Assembly: GCA_965657085.1 (NCBI GenBank) | Contig: CBFHND010000001.1 | Span: forward strand, 248,001-312,000 | Direction of reading: 5' to 3' | DNA: 64,000 bases | Origin: CBFHND01 sp965657085 | GTDB taxonomy: Bacteria; Pseudomonadota; Alphaproteobacteria; Rhodobacterales; Rhodobacteraceae | Shown: positions 26,634-35,543 of the stretch, one piece after another | Layout: each line of letters starts with the position of its first letter | How positions within the stretch are numbered: the stretch's first letter is position 1 | Notes under the pieces: model-generated | The model's database searches: none | Told to the model about the DNA's origin: nothing | The model's input: only the letters and a program-made list of their open reading frames with translations | Translations under genes and position numbers: made by a program

Positions 26634-27914
26634 ATGACCAAGACCGCCGATATCGGCCGCATCGCCATCCTTGGACTGGGATACGTGGGACTGCCATTGG
26701 CATTGGCACTGGCGCGGGCCGGGTTCGATGTTCTTGGGCTCGACACCGATCCCGGCCTCGTCGACGCACTGAAAGGCGGCCGTGACCCAAACGGCGAGGT
26801 CGCGGATGCGTCTCTGACAGAAACGCAGGCGCGCTTTTCGTCTGATCCCGAAGATCTGCACGGCGCCCGCACGTTCATCATCGCCGTACCAACCCCTATC
26901 ACCGATGCAAAAGCGCCCGATCTGGGTGCAGTGCTGGGCGCATGTGCCACCATTGCACCCCATCTTGGCGTGGGCGCATTGGTCATATTGGAAAGCACCG
27001 TTTATCCCGGCGTGACCGAAGAGGTTTGCGGCCCTGCTTTGGCTGCGGGCAGTGGCCTTGTCGCGGGCCGAGATATCAAGCTGGGATATAGCCCCGAGCG
27101 GGTGAACCCCGGCGATGCCGAGCATTCCATGGAAAACGTGGTCAAGATCATCGCCGCACAGGACGCGGAAACGCTGGACCGTCTGGATGCGATTTATGGC
27201 CCCGTGGTCAAGGCGGGCTTGCACCGCGCTTCCAGCATCGCCACGGCAGAAGCGGCAAAGGTCATCGAGAACACGCAGCGCGACCTGAACATCGCGCTGG
27301 TCAATGAATTCGCCCTGATATTTGACCGGCTGGGGCTTGATACGCTCGAAGTGCTCGAGGCCGCGGGCACAAAGTGGAACTTTCTGCCATTCCGTCCCGG
27401 CCTTGTCGGTGGACACTGTATCGGGGTCGATCCCTACTACCTGACCTACCGCGCCGAACAATTGGGGTATCACCCCGAAGTAATCCTTGCCGGGCGGCGG
27501 ATCAACGACCAGATGGGCGCGCATGTGGCGCAAACCCTGGTCAAGGCGATGCTGGGGCGTGGCATCGGCGTGAACGCGGCGCGGGTGCTGATCCTGGGCT
27601 TCACCTTCAAGGAAAACTGCGCCGACACCCGCAACACCCGCGTGGCCGATATCGTGGCCGAATTGCAGGATTATTCGGTGGTGGTGGACGTGCATGACCC
27701 TTGGGTCAGCGCGCAAGCGATGCAAGACCGTCACGGGGTGGAAAACGTGGCCATGCCCGATACAGGTGCCTATGACGCGGTCATCGTGGCCGTGGGGCAC
27801 CGCGAATTTGTCGAATTGGGCAGCAAAGGCATTCGCGCCTTTGGCAAACCCGGCGCGGTATTGTACGACATCAAGGGAATTCTCGGCCGGTCAGGCAGCG
27901 ATTTGCGCCTCTGA
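26634..27914 (+). CDS. Nucleotide-sugar 6-dehydrogenase (TviB/WbpO-like)
   Basis: Oxidises a UDP-hexose(amine) twice to the uronic acid. The 426-residue protein has the NAD-binding ILGLGYVGLPLALALARAGF at residues 12-31, the hinge/active segments YSPERVNPGD and LVGGHCIGVDPYYLTY with catalytic Cys262, and GFTFKENCADTRNTR. The sequence around the cysteine is closest to TviB/WbpO enzymes (UDP-GlcNAc or UDP-GalNAc dehydrogenases) rather than UDP-glucose enzymes. First gene of the glycan operon, divergent from the channel gene and 24 bp before the next gene. Confidence 0.9.
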   Translation: MTKTADIGRIAILGLGYVGLPLALALARAGFDVLGLDTDPGLVDALKGGRDPNGEVADASLTETQARFSSDPEDLHGARTFIIAVPTPITDAKAPDLGAVLGACATIAPHLGVGALVILESTVYPGVTEEVCGPALAAGSGLVAGRDIKLGYSPERVNPGDAEHSMENVVKIIAAQDAETLDRLDAIYGPVVKAGLHRASSIATAEAAKVIENTQRDLNIALVNEFALIFDRLGLDTLEVLEAAGTKWNFLPFRPGLVGGHCIGVDPYYLTYRAEQLGYHPEVILAGRRINDQMGAHVAQTLVKAMLGRGIGVNAARVLILGFTFKENCADTRNTRVADIVAELQDYSVVVDVHDPWVSAQAMQDRHGVENVAMPDTGAYDAVIVAVGHREFVELGSKGIRAFGKPGAVLYDIKGILGRSGSDLRL

Positions 27915-27938
27915 TCCGGTAAAGACGAAAGGCGCATC

Positions 27939-29159
27939 ATGGCGCAAGCAATGCTCTCCGACACGACACCGCAACGCGCGCGCCGCATTGTGCTTTACAG
28001 CCATGACACCTTCGGGCTTGGCCATCTGCGGCGCAGCCGGGCGCTGGCCGCGGCGCTGACACAGGCCGATCCAGAGGCATCTGCCATCATCCTGACCGGA
28101 TCGCCGGTGGCCGGGCGCTTTACCTTTCCCGAACGGGTGGACCACGTGCGCCTGCCCGGTGTGACCAAACTGTCGGATGGCAGCTATGACAGTCAGACAC
28201 TGGGCATGAACATCGACGAGACAACTGCGCTCCGCGCGGGTCTGATCCAATCCACCATCGAACAGTACGAACCCGACCTGCTGATCGTGGACAAGGAACC
28301 CACCGGGTTCCGCGGTGAACTTTTGCCAACGCTGGAATGGCTGAAGGACCGCGGGCACACCCAGATCATCCTTGGCCTGCGCGACGTTCTGGATGAACCC
28401 GATGTGCTGGCCGCGGAATGGGCGCGCAAAGGGGCGATCGAAGCAGCTGAGGCTTTTTATGACGAGGTCTGGGTCTACGGAGTGAAATCTGTCTACGACC
28501 CGACCAAGGGGTTGGATTTGTCGGATGACCTGCGCGCGCGCATGCACTGGACAGGCTATCTGCGCCGCGACATCGTCGATGCCGCCGAAGTGCCGGACGA
28601 TCCCTATATCCTGATCACCCCGGGCGGCGGTGGCGACGGGCAGGCCATGGTGAACCTTGTTCTGTCGGCCTACGAACAGGACCCGGACCTCAGCCCCCGC
28701 GCGATGCTGGTTTACGGGCCGTTCCTGTCAGGCGAGGTGCGCGAAGACTTCGAAACCCGTGTCGCGCAACTCAATGGCCGGGTCACCGCCGTCGGGTTCG
28801 ACAGCCGGATCGAGGCGCTCTTTGCCGGGGCCAAGGGCGTGGTGTCCATGGGCGGGTACAACACCTTCTGCGAGGTCCTGTCCTTTGACAAACGTGCGGT
28901 GATCGTGCCGCGCACCGTGCCGCGTCTGGAACAGTGGATCAGGGCCAGCCGGGCCGAGGAACTGGGCCTTGTGCGGATGCTCGAAGACACCCGCGACGGG
29001 ATGACCGCAGCTTCGATGATCGAGGCCATTCGAAACTTGCCGCATCAGGGCAAACCCTCAGAGGCAGGGGCCGATGGGCTTCTGGATGGGCTCGACTATG
29101 TGATCGAACGGGTGCGCATCCTGATGCAGCGCAACACCCAAAGCAATGCGGCCGAATGA
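27939..29159 (+). CDS. MurG-like glycosyltransferase (COG4671 type), copy 1
   Basis: A 406-residue predicted GT-B glycosyltransferase. The N-terminus has IVLYSHDTFGLGHLRRSRAL, the acceptor-side motif of this group, and the C-terminal half has ITPGGGGDG and the donor-binding GVVSMGGYNTFCEVLSF, which resembles the MurG/C6-28 nucleotide-sugar loop. It would transfer a sugar from a nucleotide donor on the cytoplasmic side. ATG 27939 has AGGCG upstream. It overlaps the next gene by ATGA. A second gene of the same type lies at 32054. Confidence 0.82.
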   Translation: MAQAMLSDTTPQRARRIVLYSHDTFGLGHLRRSRALAAALTQADPEASAIILTGSPVAGRFTFPERVDHVRLPGVTKLSDGSYDSQTLGMNIDETTALRAGLIQSTIEQYEPDLLIVDKEPTGFRGELLPTLEWLKDRGHTQIILGLRDVLDEPDVLAAEWARKGAIEAAEAFYDEVWVYGVKSVYDPTKGLDLSDDLRARMHWTGYLRRDIVDAAEVPDDPYILITPGGGGDGQAMVNLVLSAYEQDPDLSPRAMLVYGPFLSGEVREDFETRVAQLNGRVTAVGFDSRIEALFAGAKGVVSMGGYNTFCEVLSFDKRAVIVPRTVPRLEQWIRASRAEELGLVRMLEDTRDGMTAASMIEAIRNLPHQGKPSEAGADGLLDGLDYVIERVRILMQRNTQSNAAE

Positions 29160-30403
29160 CAGACCACCGCGCCCGGCTGGCGGTTGTGGTCAAGGGCTGG
29201 CCGCGCCTGTCCGAGACTTTCATCGCACAGGAATTGGTGGCGCTTGAGCAGGCGGGCATCCCGCTTGAAATTTGGTCTTTGCGCCATCCTACGGATACAA
29301 AACGGCACCCGTTGCACGACCGGTTGCAGGCCCCGGTGTTCTATCTGCCCGAGTACCTGCGGGACGAACCGGGCCGGGTGCTGCGCGGGCTTTGGTTTGC
29401 CCTGCGCCAGCGCGGTTTCGCCCCGGCGCTGCGTGCGTTCATCTCCGATCTGCGCCGCGACCGCAGCCGCAACCGTGTGCGCCGGTTTGGTCAGGCCTGC
29501 GTCTTGGCCCGCGAGATGCCGCGCGATGTGGCCGGATTTTATGCGCATTTCCTGCACACGCCTGCCTCTGTCGCGCGCTACGCCGCGATCCTGCGCGGCC
29601 TGCCATGGAGCTTTTCGGCCCATGCCAAGGACATATGGACCTCGCCCGCTTGGGAGCTACGCGACAAACTGAACCCGCACAGCCATGGCGCGGAGTTCGG
29701 CGCGACCTGCACCGCCTTCGGGGCTGATCACCTGCGCGACCTATCGGGCGGCACACCTGTCGATCTGGTCTATCACGGGCTGGACCTGAGCCGGTTTCCA
29801 ACCCCACCGCAACGCGCATCGCGCGGACCGGATGCGCCCCTTGCGATGATGAGCGTGGGGCGGCTGGTGGAAAAGAAAGGCTTTGACCGGCTGATTGATG
29901 CGCTGGCCCTGCTGCCGCCGGACCTGAATTGGCATTGGACCCATATCGGCGGCGGCACCTTGGCCGACAGGATGCAGGCGCGCGCCGAGGCGGCGGGTGT
30001 CTCGGACCGGATCACGTGGCGTGGGGCCTGCGACCAACCCGAGGTTATCGCGGCCATGCGCGCCGCCGATCTGTTCGTGCTGCCCAGCCGCGTGGCCGAA
30101 GACGGCGACCGCGACGGATTGCCCAACGTCCTGATGGAAGCGGCCAGCCAGCGGTTGCCGATCCTGTCCACGCCGGTGTCGGCCATCCCGGAATTCATCA
30201 CCAACGGCGTGCACGGCATCCTGAGCGATGATGACCCCGCAGCACTCGCACAGGCGATCACGGACTTCGCGGCGGACCCCGCACTTGGTCCCGCTCTGTC
30301 CGAGGCGGCACTGGCGCGGCTGGCCGAGGCATTCACCATGCAGCCGGGCATCGACCATCTGGCGTGCCGGTTGCGCGCGATGTTGGACGAGGCAGGGCAA
30401 TGA
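29156..30403 (+). CDS. Glycosyltransferase family 4
   Basis: A 415-residue GT4-type enzyme. The N-terminus (VVVKGWPRLSETFIAQELVA) is the typical start of group 1 glycosyltransferases for exopolysaccharides. The C-terminal donor domain shows SVGRLVEKKGFDRLIDALAL and the E-x7-E region ending NVLMEAASQRLPILSTPVS. The ATG at 29156 overlaps the previous stop (ATGA) and is preferred to the longer frame at 28934. It ends with ATGA onto the next gene. Confidence 0.9.
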   Translation: MTDHRARLAVVVKGWPRLSETFIAQELVALEQAGIPLEIWSLRHPTDTKRHPLHDRLQAPVFYLPEYLRDEPGRVLRGLWFALRQRGFAPALRAFISDLRRDRSRNRVRRFGQACVLAREMPRDVAGFYAHFLHTPASVARYAAILRGLPWSFSAHAKDIWTSPAWELRDKLNPHSHGAEFGATCTAFGADHLRDLSGGTPVDLVYHGLDLSRFPTPPQRASRGPDAPLAMMSVGRLVEKKGFDRLIDALALLPPDLNWHWTHIGGGTLADRMQARAEAAGVSDRITWRGACDQPEVIAAMRAADLFVLPSRVAEDGDRDGLPNVLMEAASQRLPILSTPVSAIPEFITNGVHGILSDDDPAALAQAITDFAADPALGPALSEAALARLAEAFTMQPGIDHLACRLRAMLDEAGQ

Positions 30404-31476
30404 CCATTGCGTTCTACGCACCGCTGAAGGCCCCCACGCACGCCACGCCTTCTGGAGACAGGGCCATGGCCCGCGCGGTACTGAAGGCACTTGAGGCGGC
30501 AAACCTGTCTGTCCGGACGGTCAGCAATCTGCGCCTCTATGATCGTGACGGCAGCACGTCGGTTCAACGGGAATTGCAAGCGCAGGCCAAGGCGGAAACC
30601 AACCGCCTTCTGGCCAGTTCCGAAGCCCCCGCATGGCGCGCCTGGGTAACCTATCACAACTACTACAAGGCCCCCGATCTAATTGGTCCCGGGGTCGCCA
30701 AGGCGCTCGCCATTCCTTACGTACTGATCGAAGCAACGCGCGCCCGCAAACGCCTGTCAGGGCCTTGGGCGCAGTTCGCCGCCGCAGCCGAGGCCGCCTG
30801 CGATGCCGCCGACGCGATCTTCTACCTGACCCACCGCGACGCCGAGGCGCTGGAGCACGATGCGCCGGAAGGCCAGAAGCTGGTGCATCTGCGACCCTTC
30901 CTTGCCCGTACGGATCTGCCACCGCAATCGGACTTGTCGGGGCCGATGCTGAGTGTGGGCATGTTCCGCCCCGGGGACAAACTGGCCAGCTACCAGCTGA
31001 TTGCGGACACGCTGGCCGCGATGGGACGCGGCTCGTGGCATCTGGATGTGGTGGGCGATGGCTCTGCCCGTGCGCCCATTGAGGCACTGATGGCCCCTTT
31101 CGGTGATCACGTGACCCTGCACGGCGCACTTGGCAGTGAGGCCCTTGAACGGATGTATGCGCAGGCAAGCCTGTTGCTATGGCCCGGCGTCAATGAAGCT
31201 TTCGGACTGACCTATCTCGAGGCACAGGCCGCAGGCGTGCCGGTGGTGGCGCAGGATCGTCTGGGGGTCTGTGACGTGGTCTTTGGCGATCACCCGCCCC
31301 CCCGCGCAGGCCCTGAAGCGTTGGCGAAGGCGGCCCGGCGCCTGATCGACGATCCAGCACACCGGGCGGCGCAGGGTGCCGCGGCGCGGGCGCATGTCGC
31401 ACGACATCACCTGTTGTCAGCGGCGGCGAACACCTTGGCCGCCACTTTGAACCCGTTGATCGGAGGGGCCAGATGA
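30400..31476 (+). CDS. Glycosyltransferase, GT4-like
   Basis: A 358-residue protein with a GT-B fold. The donor half has MLSVGMFRPGDKLASYQLIA, DVVGDGSAR and NEAFGLTYLEAQAAGVPVVA, the E-x7-E region of family 4. The N-terminal half is short and divergent, starting MTIAFYAPLKAPTHATPSGD. It is translated from ATG 30400 in ATGA overlap with the previous gene and ends with ATGA onto the phosphatase gene. The sugar and acceptor are unknown. Confidence 0.87.
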   Translation: MTIAFYAPLKAPTHATPSGDRAMARAVLKALEAANLSVRTVSNLRLYDRDGSTSVQRELQAQAKAETNRLLASSEAPAWRAWVTYHNYYKAPDLIGPGVAKALAIPYVLIEATRARKRLSGPWAQFAAAAEAACDAADAIFYLTHRDAEALEHDAPEGQKLVHLRPFLARTDLPPQSDLSGPMLSVGMFRPGDKLASYQLIADTLAAMGRGSWHLDVVGDGSARAPIEALMAPFGDHVTLHGALGSEALERMYAQASLLLWPGVNEAFGLTYLEAQAAGVPVVAQDRLGVCDVVFGDHPPPRAGPEALAKAARRLIDDPAHRAAQGAAARAHVARHHLLSAAANTLAATLNPLIGGAR

Positions 31477-32057
31477 TCCGCCTTGCCTTGCTGCGCCATG
31501 GTCATACCGCGTGGAACCGCGCGCACCGCATTCAGGGGCGCACCGACATCCCCTTGGACGCCGATGCGCAGGCGCAGCTTGCGACCCTGTGCCTGCCTGC
31601 GCCATGGGATCGCGCCGACATCTGGGCCAGCCCCCTGTCGCGGGCGGTTCAGACGGCGCAGATCGTATCGGGGCGCATGCCCCGCACCGCCCCTGACCTG
31701 ACCGAGATGGATTGGGGCGCATGGGAAGGGTTGCACGGAGCGGACCTGCGCACCGATCCCACGTCGGGGTTCCGCGATATCGAAGACTGGGGATGGGCCT
31801 ACAACCCGCCCGGCGGCGAAAGCCCCGCCGCGATGCGCGCCCGGCTGATCCCCTGGGCCGAAGCGCTGACCGAGGACACAGTTGCCGTTTGTCACATCGG
31901 GGTGATGCGGGTTCTGATGGCGCATGCCATGGGATGGGACTTCGCAGGGCCCGCCCCCTTCGCCATAAAGCGCGCGCGGCTTTACGTGATCACCTTGGAC
32001 AAGGGCCATTGGACAGCAGACAGCACACCCATTCGCCTGACAGCGAGGCCAACATGA
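31473..32057 (+). CDS. Histidine phosphatase family protein (phosphoglycerate-mutase-like)
   Basis: A 194-residue acid-phosphatase-type protein. The phospho-acceptor motif LLRHGHTAWN is at residues 6-15 and the second catalytic His is in VAVCHIGVMRVL near residue 140. Such enzymes remove phosphate from small molecules. Its place in the middle of a glycosyltransferase operon, coupled by ATGA on both sides, suggests that it dephosphorylates a sugar or lipid-linked intermediate; this is inference. Confidence 0.87.
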   Translation: MIRLALLRHGHTAWNRAHRIQGRTDIPLDADAQAQLATLCLPAPWDRADIWASPLSRAVQTAQIVSGRMPRTAPDLTEMDWGAWEGLHGADLRTDPTSGFRDIEDWGWAYNPPGGESPAAMRARLIPWAEALTEDTVAVCHIGVMRVLMAHAMGWDFAGPAPFAIKRARLYVITLDKGHWTADSTPIRLTARPT

Positions 32058-33193
32058 AGGCGTTGATTGTCGTCACACATCTGTTGGGAACCGGCCATCT
32101 GGCGCGTGCCCTGACCTTGGCTCGCGCGTTTCTCGCGGCCGGTGACAGCGCGACCGTGATCAGCGGGGGCATGGAAGCGCCGCATCTGGAAACCGATGAC
32201 GTACACGTGGTGCACCTGCCCCCGGTACGGTCCAACGGCGTTGATTTCACGACCCTTCTGGACGCCCATGGACAACCCGCAGACGCAGATCATATGGCGG
32301 CACGGCAGGCAGCGTTGCTGCAAAGCCTGGATAACATCGACCCTGATGTGATCATCACCGAACTTTTCCCTTTTGGCCGCCGCATCCTGCGCGAAGAGTT
32401 CCTGACACTGCTCGATGCAGCCAAGGCGCGTGGGATCCCCTGCCTGTGCTCGATCCGCGATATTTTGGCCCCACCGTCCAAGCCCGCAAAGGCGGACTGG
32501 ACCGCAAACGTGATCGCCGAACAATACGTAGGCGTATTGATCCACTCCGTCGAAACGATCGCGCCTCTTGGCCTGAGTTGGCCCGTGACAGACAGTCTGC
32601 GCAAAAGGATGCTCTATACTGGCTTTGTTGCACCCAAAGCGCCCGACGCACACCCGCAAGCAACGGGTGCGGGCGAAGTTTTGGTCAGCGCCGGCGGCGG
32701 CGACGTCGGCGCGCATTTGTTCGAGGCTGCAGCGAAAGCCGCCGCACACGATCAGGCCCGGCAATGGCGGCTTCTTGTTGGCGGAAAGGATGCCGATGCG
32801 ACGGTCACACGCCTTCGCGTACACGCCCCGGCCAACCTGACCTGTGAACCGGCGCGCCCGGATTTCCGCCAGATGCTGCGCCATGCCGCAGCGTCGGTCA
32901 GCATGTGCGGCTACAACACGGCACTGGACGTTTTGCAAACCGGCGTGCCTGCGGTGTTCGTCCCCTTCGATGCGGAGCAGGAGGTCGAGCAATCCATACG
33001 TGCCAAGGCCTTGGCCACCCAAAAAGCGGTGGACGTGATCGCCAGCCAAGATCTTTGCGCCGACGCCCTGTTGCGTGCGGTGCAAAACGTCATCGCCGCA
33101 GGCCCGCGCGCGCCAGTGACGGACGGCATGAACGGGGCCGCAGAAACCGTGCGCATCACGCGCAGGATCGTGGAGGATTTCGATGCCTCCTGA
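32054..33193 (+). CDS. MurG-like glycosyltransferase (COG4671 type), copy 2
   Basis: A 379-residue relative of the protein at 27939: the N-terminus has VVTHLLGTGHLARALTLARA and the C-terminal half VSAGGGDVGAHLF and SVSMCGYNTALDVLQTGVPA, the nucleotide-sugar loop. ATG 32054 overlaps the phosphatase stop (ATGA); the longer frame from 31712 lies inside the phosphatase gene. Its end overlaps the deacetylase gene by 11 bp. Two such enzymes in one operon suggest two different transfer steps. Confidence 0.85.
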   Translation: MKALIVVTHLLGTGHLARALTLARAFLAAGDSATVISGGMEAPHLETDDVHVVHLPPVRSNGVDFTTLLDAHGQPADADHMAARQAALLQSLDNIDPDVIITELFPFGRRILREEFLTLLDAAKARGIPCLCSIRDILAPPSKPAKADWTANVIAEQYVGVLIHSVETIAPLGLSWPVTDSLRKRMLYTGFVAPKAPDAHPQATGAGEVLVSAGGGDVGAHLFEAAAKAAAHDQARQWRLLVGGKDADATVTRLRVHAPANLTCEPARPDFRQMLRHAAASVSMCGYNTALDVLQTGVPAVFVPFDAEQEVEQSIRAKALATQKAVDVIASQDLCADALLRAVQNVIAAGPRAPVTDGMNGAAETVRITRRIVEDFDAS

Positions 33194-33914
33194 TTGGTCC
33201 ATTTTGTGCGATGCCCTGCGCCGGGCTCAAGACGAGGGACGCGGCGTGCGGTTCTGGTGGCGCGATGATGATGCGGTGGCGGCAACCCCGGACCTTGCTC
33301 GGTTGACGGCCATGGCTGAGGCCCAAGCCGTGCCCGTGCATATCGCCGTGATCCCCGCCTTGCTTGAGCCATCCTTGACTCAAGCCGTGGCAGAAATCCC
33401 CTTTCTTGTCCCCGTCGTGCACGGGTGGCGCCATGCGGACACCTCGGATGAGGGGCAAAAGAGGTCGGAATTTCAACGTGTTCGGCCTGATGCGGCCGCC
33501 GAGACTGCACAAGGGCTGGCGACACTGCAAAACGCATTTGGCCCACGTCTGGTCCCGCTGTTCGTGCCACCATGGAACCGGATCGCCCCGGAACTGGTTC
33601 CGGAACTGGCCGCACAGGGCTATCGCGGGCTGTCCACCTTTGGCCCCCGCACTTGCGCGCGGAAACATGGCCTTCACATCCTCAACACCCATATCGACCC
33701 AATATTCTGGCGCGGTGATCGCGGGCTTGTGAACCCGGACCAATTGATCGAACGCGCGGCTGCGCATATCGACAGTGGAACCGACGAACCCCTTGGCCTT
33801 TTGACGCATCACCTTGTGCACACGCCCGCAGTCTGGGATTTCACCCAGACATTCCTGACTGAACTGCGCACCCACGGTGCGCGCCCCCTTGATTTGGAAA
33901 GCGCATTGAGATGA
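33183..33914 (+). CDS. Polysaccharide deacetylase-like protein
   Basis: A 243-residue protein with a NodB-like pattern: acidic motif WWRDDDA at residues 25-31, VVHGWRHAD near residue 78, FVPPWNRI near 128 and THHLVH near 208. These match the metal-site Asp, His-x-x-x-His and proline-rich segments of the carbohydrate esterase family 4 fold, in a divergent form. It has no signal peptide, so it would act in the cytoplasm on a precursor glycan. ATG 33183 overlaps the preceding glycosyltransferase by 11 bp, and the stop overlaps the methyltransferase by ATGA. Confidence 0.8.
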   Translation: MPPDWSILCDALRRAQDEGRGVRFWWRDDDAVAATPDLARLTAMAEAQAVPVHIAVIPALLEPSLTQAVAEIPFLVPVVHGWRHADTSDEGQKRSEFQRVRPDAAAETAQGLATLQNAFGPRLVPLFVPPWNRIAPELVPELAAQGYRGLSTFGPRTCARKHGLHILNTHIDPIFWRGDRGLVNPDQLIERAAAHIDSGTDEPLGLLTHHLVHTPAVWDFTQTFLTELRTHGARPLDLESALR

Positions 33915-34387
33915 GCCGACATGAATCCGTCCGCCGCAGGCTCACCGCACAAATCGACGGGTTGAGCTGGGCCATCGAGCAGATCCGCGACCTGTCGGGC
34001 GATATCCTCGAACTGGGGCTGCGCAGCGGGCGCACCCAGGACCACTTGCGCGAATACGCGGACCGGCGGATTTGGGTGATTGGCCGGGTATTGCAATGCC
34101 ATCCCTCCTGTGTGCCACCCGAGACCGATTTCCTTCAGGAAGAGGCCAACACGATGCTGAAACGGTTGGCGGATGACGGAGCGCGCATCACGCTGGCATA
34201 TTACGACTTCGGATTTAACGACAAGGCGCGCGACGTGGAAGTCAGCGAAAACATATCGCTGCTGATCGCCGCCTTGATGGTGCCGGGAGGCATCGTCATC
34301 TCGCAGGAACCGCTTGTCGGCTTTGAACAGATCCGGGGGCCAGACAACATCGACCGCGACCGTTACCCTTTCTACCGCGCGGGCTGA
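33911..34387 (+). CDS. Small class I SAM-dependent methyltransferase (Methyltransf_17-like)
   Basis: A 158-residue protein with the SAM-binding segment LELGLRSGRTQDHLRE near residues 35-50, WVIGR, and LAYYDFGFND. It is a paralogue of the gene at 15374-15865, with shared ELGL..GRT.DH.R and similar C-terminal spacing. As last gene of the glycan operon, in ATGA overlap with the deacetylase gene, it may O-methylate a sugar; the acceptor cannot be read. Confidence 0.72.
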   Translation: MSRHESVRRRLTAQIDGLSWAIEQIRDLSGDILELGLRSGRTQDHLREYADRRIWVIGRVLQCHPSCVPPETDFLQEEANTMLKRLADDGARITLAYYDFGFNDKARDVEVSENISLLIAALMVPGGIVISQEPLVGFEQIRGPDNIDRDRYPFYRAG

Positions 34388-34458
34388 ACCGTTTTTGCGC
34401 TTGCGTGAAGGCACCGGCCCATTAAACTTTAGTCAAAACTCTGATCGGAGACCTTGGA

Positions 34459-35013
34459 ATGAAAACGATCCTGACCACTTTCGCTGCCCTTCTGATTGCA
34501 ACAGCCGGGGTCGCGGCGCCCCTGCAACTGACCCCTGCAAGCCCGCAGCCCTCGGGGCTGAAACCGGGACTTGGCGTGAAATACGCCTATCCGACGGACG
34601 TCAAGACGCTGCACCAGGCAAAAAAGTACGCGCGTATGGCCACGGCAGGAACGCCCTTGAAAGGGATGGACTACCGCGACACGAGGAATGGCCAGAAAAC
34701 CCTGACCTCGAACAAGGCACATCAAGTGGTCGCCGATATTTCCGGCTATGTGAAGTTTGACGCGCCCGGCACCTACGTGGTGGATTTCCTGTCGAACGAC
34801 GGGCTTCAGGTCAGCATCGGCGGCAAGGAAGTCGTGTTCTTTGATGGCCGCCACCCGTGTGAGGAATCCAAACCCGCGGAAGTCAGCGTTCCACAGGCCG
34901 GGTGGTACAAGCTTGAAGCGCTATATTTCCAACGCACCGGCACCGCCTGCCTGCATATGCGCGCCGGCATGGGCAGCCCCGACTGGATGCCAAACAGCGC
35001 CTTCGGTCACTAA
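34459..35013 (+). CDS. Secreted PA14-like protein
   Basis: A 184-residue exported protein. The signal peptide is MKTILTTFAALLIATAGVAA. The region from about residue 85 to 170 (YVKFDAPGTYVVDFLSNDGL, SIGGKEVVFFDG, GWYKLEALYFQ) has the strand pattern of a PA14 carbohydrate-binding beta-barrel. A GGAG site precedes the ATG. It follows the glycan operon after 71 bp with its own AT-rich promoter-like stretch (TTAAACTTTAGT), so it may bind the product of that operon. A hairpin follows the stop. Confidence 0.72.
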   Translation: MKTILTTFAALLIATAGVAAPLQLTPASPQPSGLKPGLGVKYAYPTDVKTLHQAKKYARMATAGTPLKGMDYRDTRNGQKTLTSNKAHQVVADISGYVKFDAPGTYVVDFLSNDGLQVSIGGKEVVFFDGRHPCEESKPAEVSVPQAGWYKLEALYFQRTGTACLHMRAGMGSPDWMPNSAFGH

Positions 35014-35020
35014 GAGAAAC

Positions 35021-35042
35021 TGCGCGGTCTTCGGGCCGCGCA
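35021..35042 (+). terminator. Hairpin after the PA14 gene
   Basis: Perfect 7-bp stem TGCGCGG / CCGCGCA with an 8-base loop, starting 8 bases after the stop codon. There is no T-run, so termination may need Rho. Confidence 0.5.
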
Positions 35043-35456
35043 TGGCCACACGCCAGACAAGCGAAAGGCGCCAGGGGACCTGATCGAAACCAAACCCATG
35101 CCTTGCGGCACATCCTGACGCCTTCTTGAACCTCATCATCCCCCCAGAGGGCGATTGTTTGGCCCAGCTTGCAATCGGGCGTTACCACCCTTTGCCGGGA
35201 TACATCTGCCGAAGCCCCTGCATCCCCCGCATCCTCCCTGCTGACACCGCCCTTTCGTCACGATCCTTTCAGACCCACACGATCCGACCTGCGTCCTCCT
35301 GGCTTCCCCGATCCCGCCTCGAACCCGAAGGTCCAGTGCCGGTCCGCTTACCACCCTGAGGGGCCTTTGCGTCCACCGCGTCGTTCGAAGAACTCTGCGC
35401 CGGTAACATCAGGCTGCATCCGGTAGGGTGAGTCGTGCAATGGAAAAATGCAGGGC

Positions 35457-35540
35457 GCACGAAAATTCTTGGGGATAAGATGTTGAACTTGTTGTGGTTT
35501 TATCGGTGGATAAGTTGGGGATAAGGCGGAATTTTCGTGC
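35457..35540. promoter_or_regulatory. 12-bp inverted repeat enclosing three DnaA-box-like repeats
   Basis: Within the 566-bp gene-free stretch 35014-35579, GCACGAAAATTC (35457-35468) is repeated as its exact reverse complement at 35529-35540. Between them are TTGGGGATAAG (35469-35479), GGTGGATAAG (35505-35514) and again TTGGGGATAAG (35515-35525). Read on the minus strand these are TTATCCCCA, TTATCCACC and TTATCCCCA, each one base from the DnaA box TTATCCACA. The rest of the stretch (35043-35456) shows nothing I can name. Confidence 0.45.
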
Positions 35541-35543
35541 AGC

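Noticed and set aside
26458..26790. N-terminal extension of the MscS-type channel
   Set aside because: It crosses the divergent dehydrogenase start and has no membrane or signal features.
35457..35540. A chromosomal replication origin
   Set aside because: DnaA-like boxes are present, but the usual origin neighbours are missing and the boxes are all one mismatch off; kept only as a finding.
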